A stretch of DNA of 7,086 nt from Candidatus Latescibacterota bacterium (GTDB lineage Bacteria > Latescibacterota > 4484-107). How positions within the stretch are numbered: the first letter of the stretch is position 1; every line of letters starts with the position of its first letter. The position numbers and the translations under genes were made by a program. Positions 6,253 to 7,086 of the stretch are shown piece by piece. The notes beneath the pieces are model-generated. The model was not told the DNA's origin and did no database searches. It saw only the letters and a program-made list of their open reading frames with translations. Where the stretch lies: positions 1 through 7,086 of the forward strand of contig JAUWMS010000127.1 of the NCBI GenBank assembly GCA_030613045.1, given 5' to 3'.

Positions 6253-7086
6253 TTGAGTATTGATAAAAATAGCCCCCTCCCCAGATACTATCAAATGCAG
6301 GAAATTATCAGGAAGATCATAGTTGATAATAAATTGCAGCCCGGGGATAAACTTCCTTCTGAATCGGAATTTACTAAAAGATATGGAATTAGTCGTCTGA
6401 CTCTTCGCAGGGCTATTTCCGAGTTGGTCAGTGAAGGGGTAGTACGCACGGAGAGAGGGAAGGGAACTTTTGTGGCTGCACCGGCAAATTTCAGGGAGGC
6501 GAATAAATATCCTTATGCCTCGGTGATAGGCCTGATCACTCCATCGGACGATTGGTTTTCCAACCGGATATTGCGAGGGGTTGAGGAGATTGCTCAGGCC
6601 AATGCTTACCAGCTTCTGGTCGCTGTGTCGAGGAAAGATATTGACAGGGAGAGGGAGGCTATCCGTTCCCAGAGGAGAGCCGGGGCCAAAGGGCTAATCA
6701 TATTCCCTTCGGATAACGACTATCGGGGCAATGATACACATATTGCGGAGCTGCGGAACCATGCTTTTCCTTTTATATTGATTGACAGATACCTCAGAGA
6801 TTTGAATACAGATTATGTCGTCACCGATAACCAGATGGGGGCCTATAAGATCGTGACGCATTTGATCGAACAGGGACATAGACGGATTGGATTTCTTACG
6901 GAATCGTTTTTGTGCAACACCGCTTCTGACGACAGATTGGAAGGGTATCGGAGGGCGTTGATGGATCATGGGCTTACCTTTGAGGAAAAATTGGTGGGGA
7001 GAACGGGGGAGACAGAGGGGGGAATACGTTCCTTCCTGAGAACGGCAAAACCTTCGGGGGTTTTTTGTATCCATGACATCGTTGCG
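6253..7086 (+). CDS. GntR/LacI-type hybrid transcriptional regulator (AraR-like architecture), 3' end beyond window
   Basis: The frame is open for 278 codons to the window edge. Residues 8-75 form a GntR winged helix: PLPRYYQMQEIIRKII, then LQPGDKLPSESEFTKRYGIS, the recognition helix LTLRRAISELVSEG (49-62) and the wing RTERGKGTFV. From residue 90 the sequence is a LacI/periplasmic-binding-type sensor: VIGLITPS (91-98), GVEEIAQANAYQLLVA (109-124), GLIIFPSD (147-154), FPFILIDRYL (172-181), DYVVTDNQMGAYKIVTHLIE (187-206), GHRRIGFL (208-215) and DRLEGYRRAL (227-236). This combination is known from AraR and relatives, which repress sugar-use genes until a sugar binds. Full proteins are about 360-380 residues, so roughly a quarter is missing. 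It uses a TTG start and is divergent from the aminotransferase operon, which makes that operon its likely target. The ligand cannot be deduced. Confidence 0.94.
   Translation, partial: MSIDKNSPLPRYYQMQEIIRKIIVDNKLQPGDKLPSESEFTKRYGISRLTLRRAISELVSEGVVRTERGKGTFVAAPANFREANKYPYASVIGLITPSDDWFSNRILRGVEEIAQANAYQLLVAVSRKDIDREREAIRSQRRAGAKGLIIFPSDNDYRGNDTHIAELRNHAFPFILIDRYLRDLNTDYVVTDNQMGAYKIVTHLIEQGHRRIGFLTESFLCNTASDDRLEGYRRALMDHGLTFEEKLVGRTGETEGGIRSFLRTAKPSGVFCIHDIVA

Noticed and set aside
6694..7074. Minus-strand 126-codon open frame opposite the regulator
   Set aside because: It is opposite the LacI-type sensor domain, whose plus-strand motifs are clear. The reverse frame has no coherent domain.
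1..7086. CRISPR array, tRNA, rRNA, insertion sequence or phage genes
   Set aside because: No spaced direct repeats, tRNA cloverleaf, rRNA-like sequence, transposase or phage protein motifs were seen on either strand.

Overview
This is a bacterial window. It shows Shine-Dalgarno sites before its starts, three TTGACA-type -35 boxes, and a GntR/LacI-type hybrid regulator. The gene content is carbohydrate-related: a GH42-type beta-galactosidase remnant, a DegT-type PLP aminotransferase, a large cytosolic protein that looks like a toroid plus beta-sandwich carbohydrate enzyme, and a sugar-type regulator. This would suit a polysaccharide- or sugar-degrading bacterium, for example of the PVC group or a Firmicutes-like lineage. 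The sequence alone does not fix the taxon. All genes except the regulator lie on the minus strand.

Layout from left to right. (1) Positions 1-982, minus: a PurM/HypE-like (AIR synthase-related) protein whose C-terminus runs off the window, with its own near-consensus promoter at 1069-1097. (2) Positions 1245-2455, minus: the C-terminal half of a GH42-type beta-galactosidase. It lacks the N-terminal part of the catalytic barrel and is broken by two frame changes near 2145 and 2113, so I read it as a pseudogene. (3) Positions 2510-2548: a perfect 16-bp inverted repeat with a 7-nt loop, between the decayed gene's broken 5' end and the end of the next gene. (4) Positions 2597-4561, minus: a 654-residue protein I cannot assign to a family. 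(5) Positions 4610-5899, minus: a complete DegT/DnrJ/EryC1/StrS aminotransferase. (6) Positions 5900-6252: a divergent control region with back-to-back promoters and a perfect dyad that could be an operator. (7) Positions 6253-7086, plus: a GntR-type winged helix fused to a LacI-type ligand-binding domain, cut off by the window end.

Genes 5 and 4 form a likely two-gene operon: 48 nt apart, each with a strong ribosome binding site, one promoter upstream of the first. The regulator is transcribed divergently from the same intergenic region, so the simplest model is a sugar- or sugar-acid-responsive repressor that controls itself and the aminotransferase/unknown-enzyme pair. That trio is the best candidate here for an undescribed small metabolic system. 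The GH42 remnant looks like a decayed neighbour. The HypE-like gene appears to be an independent transcription unit.
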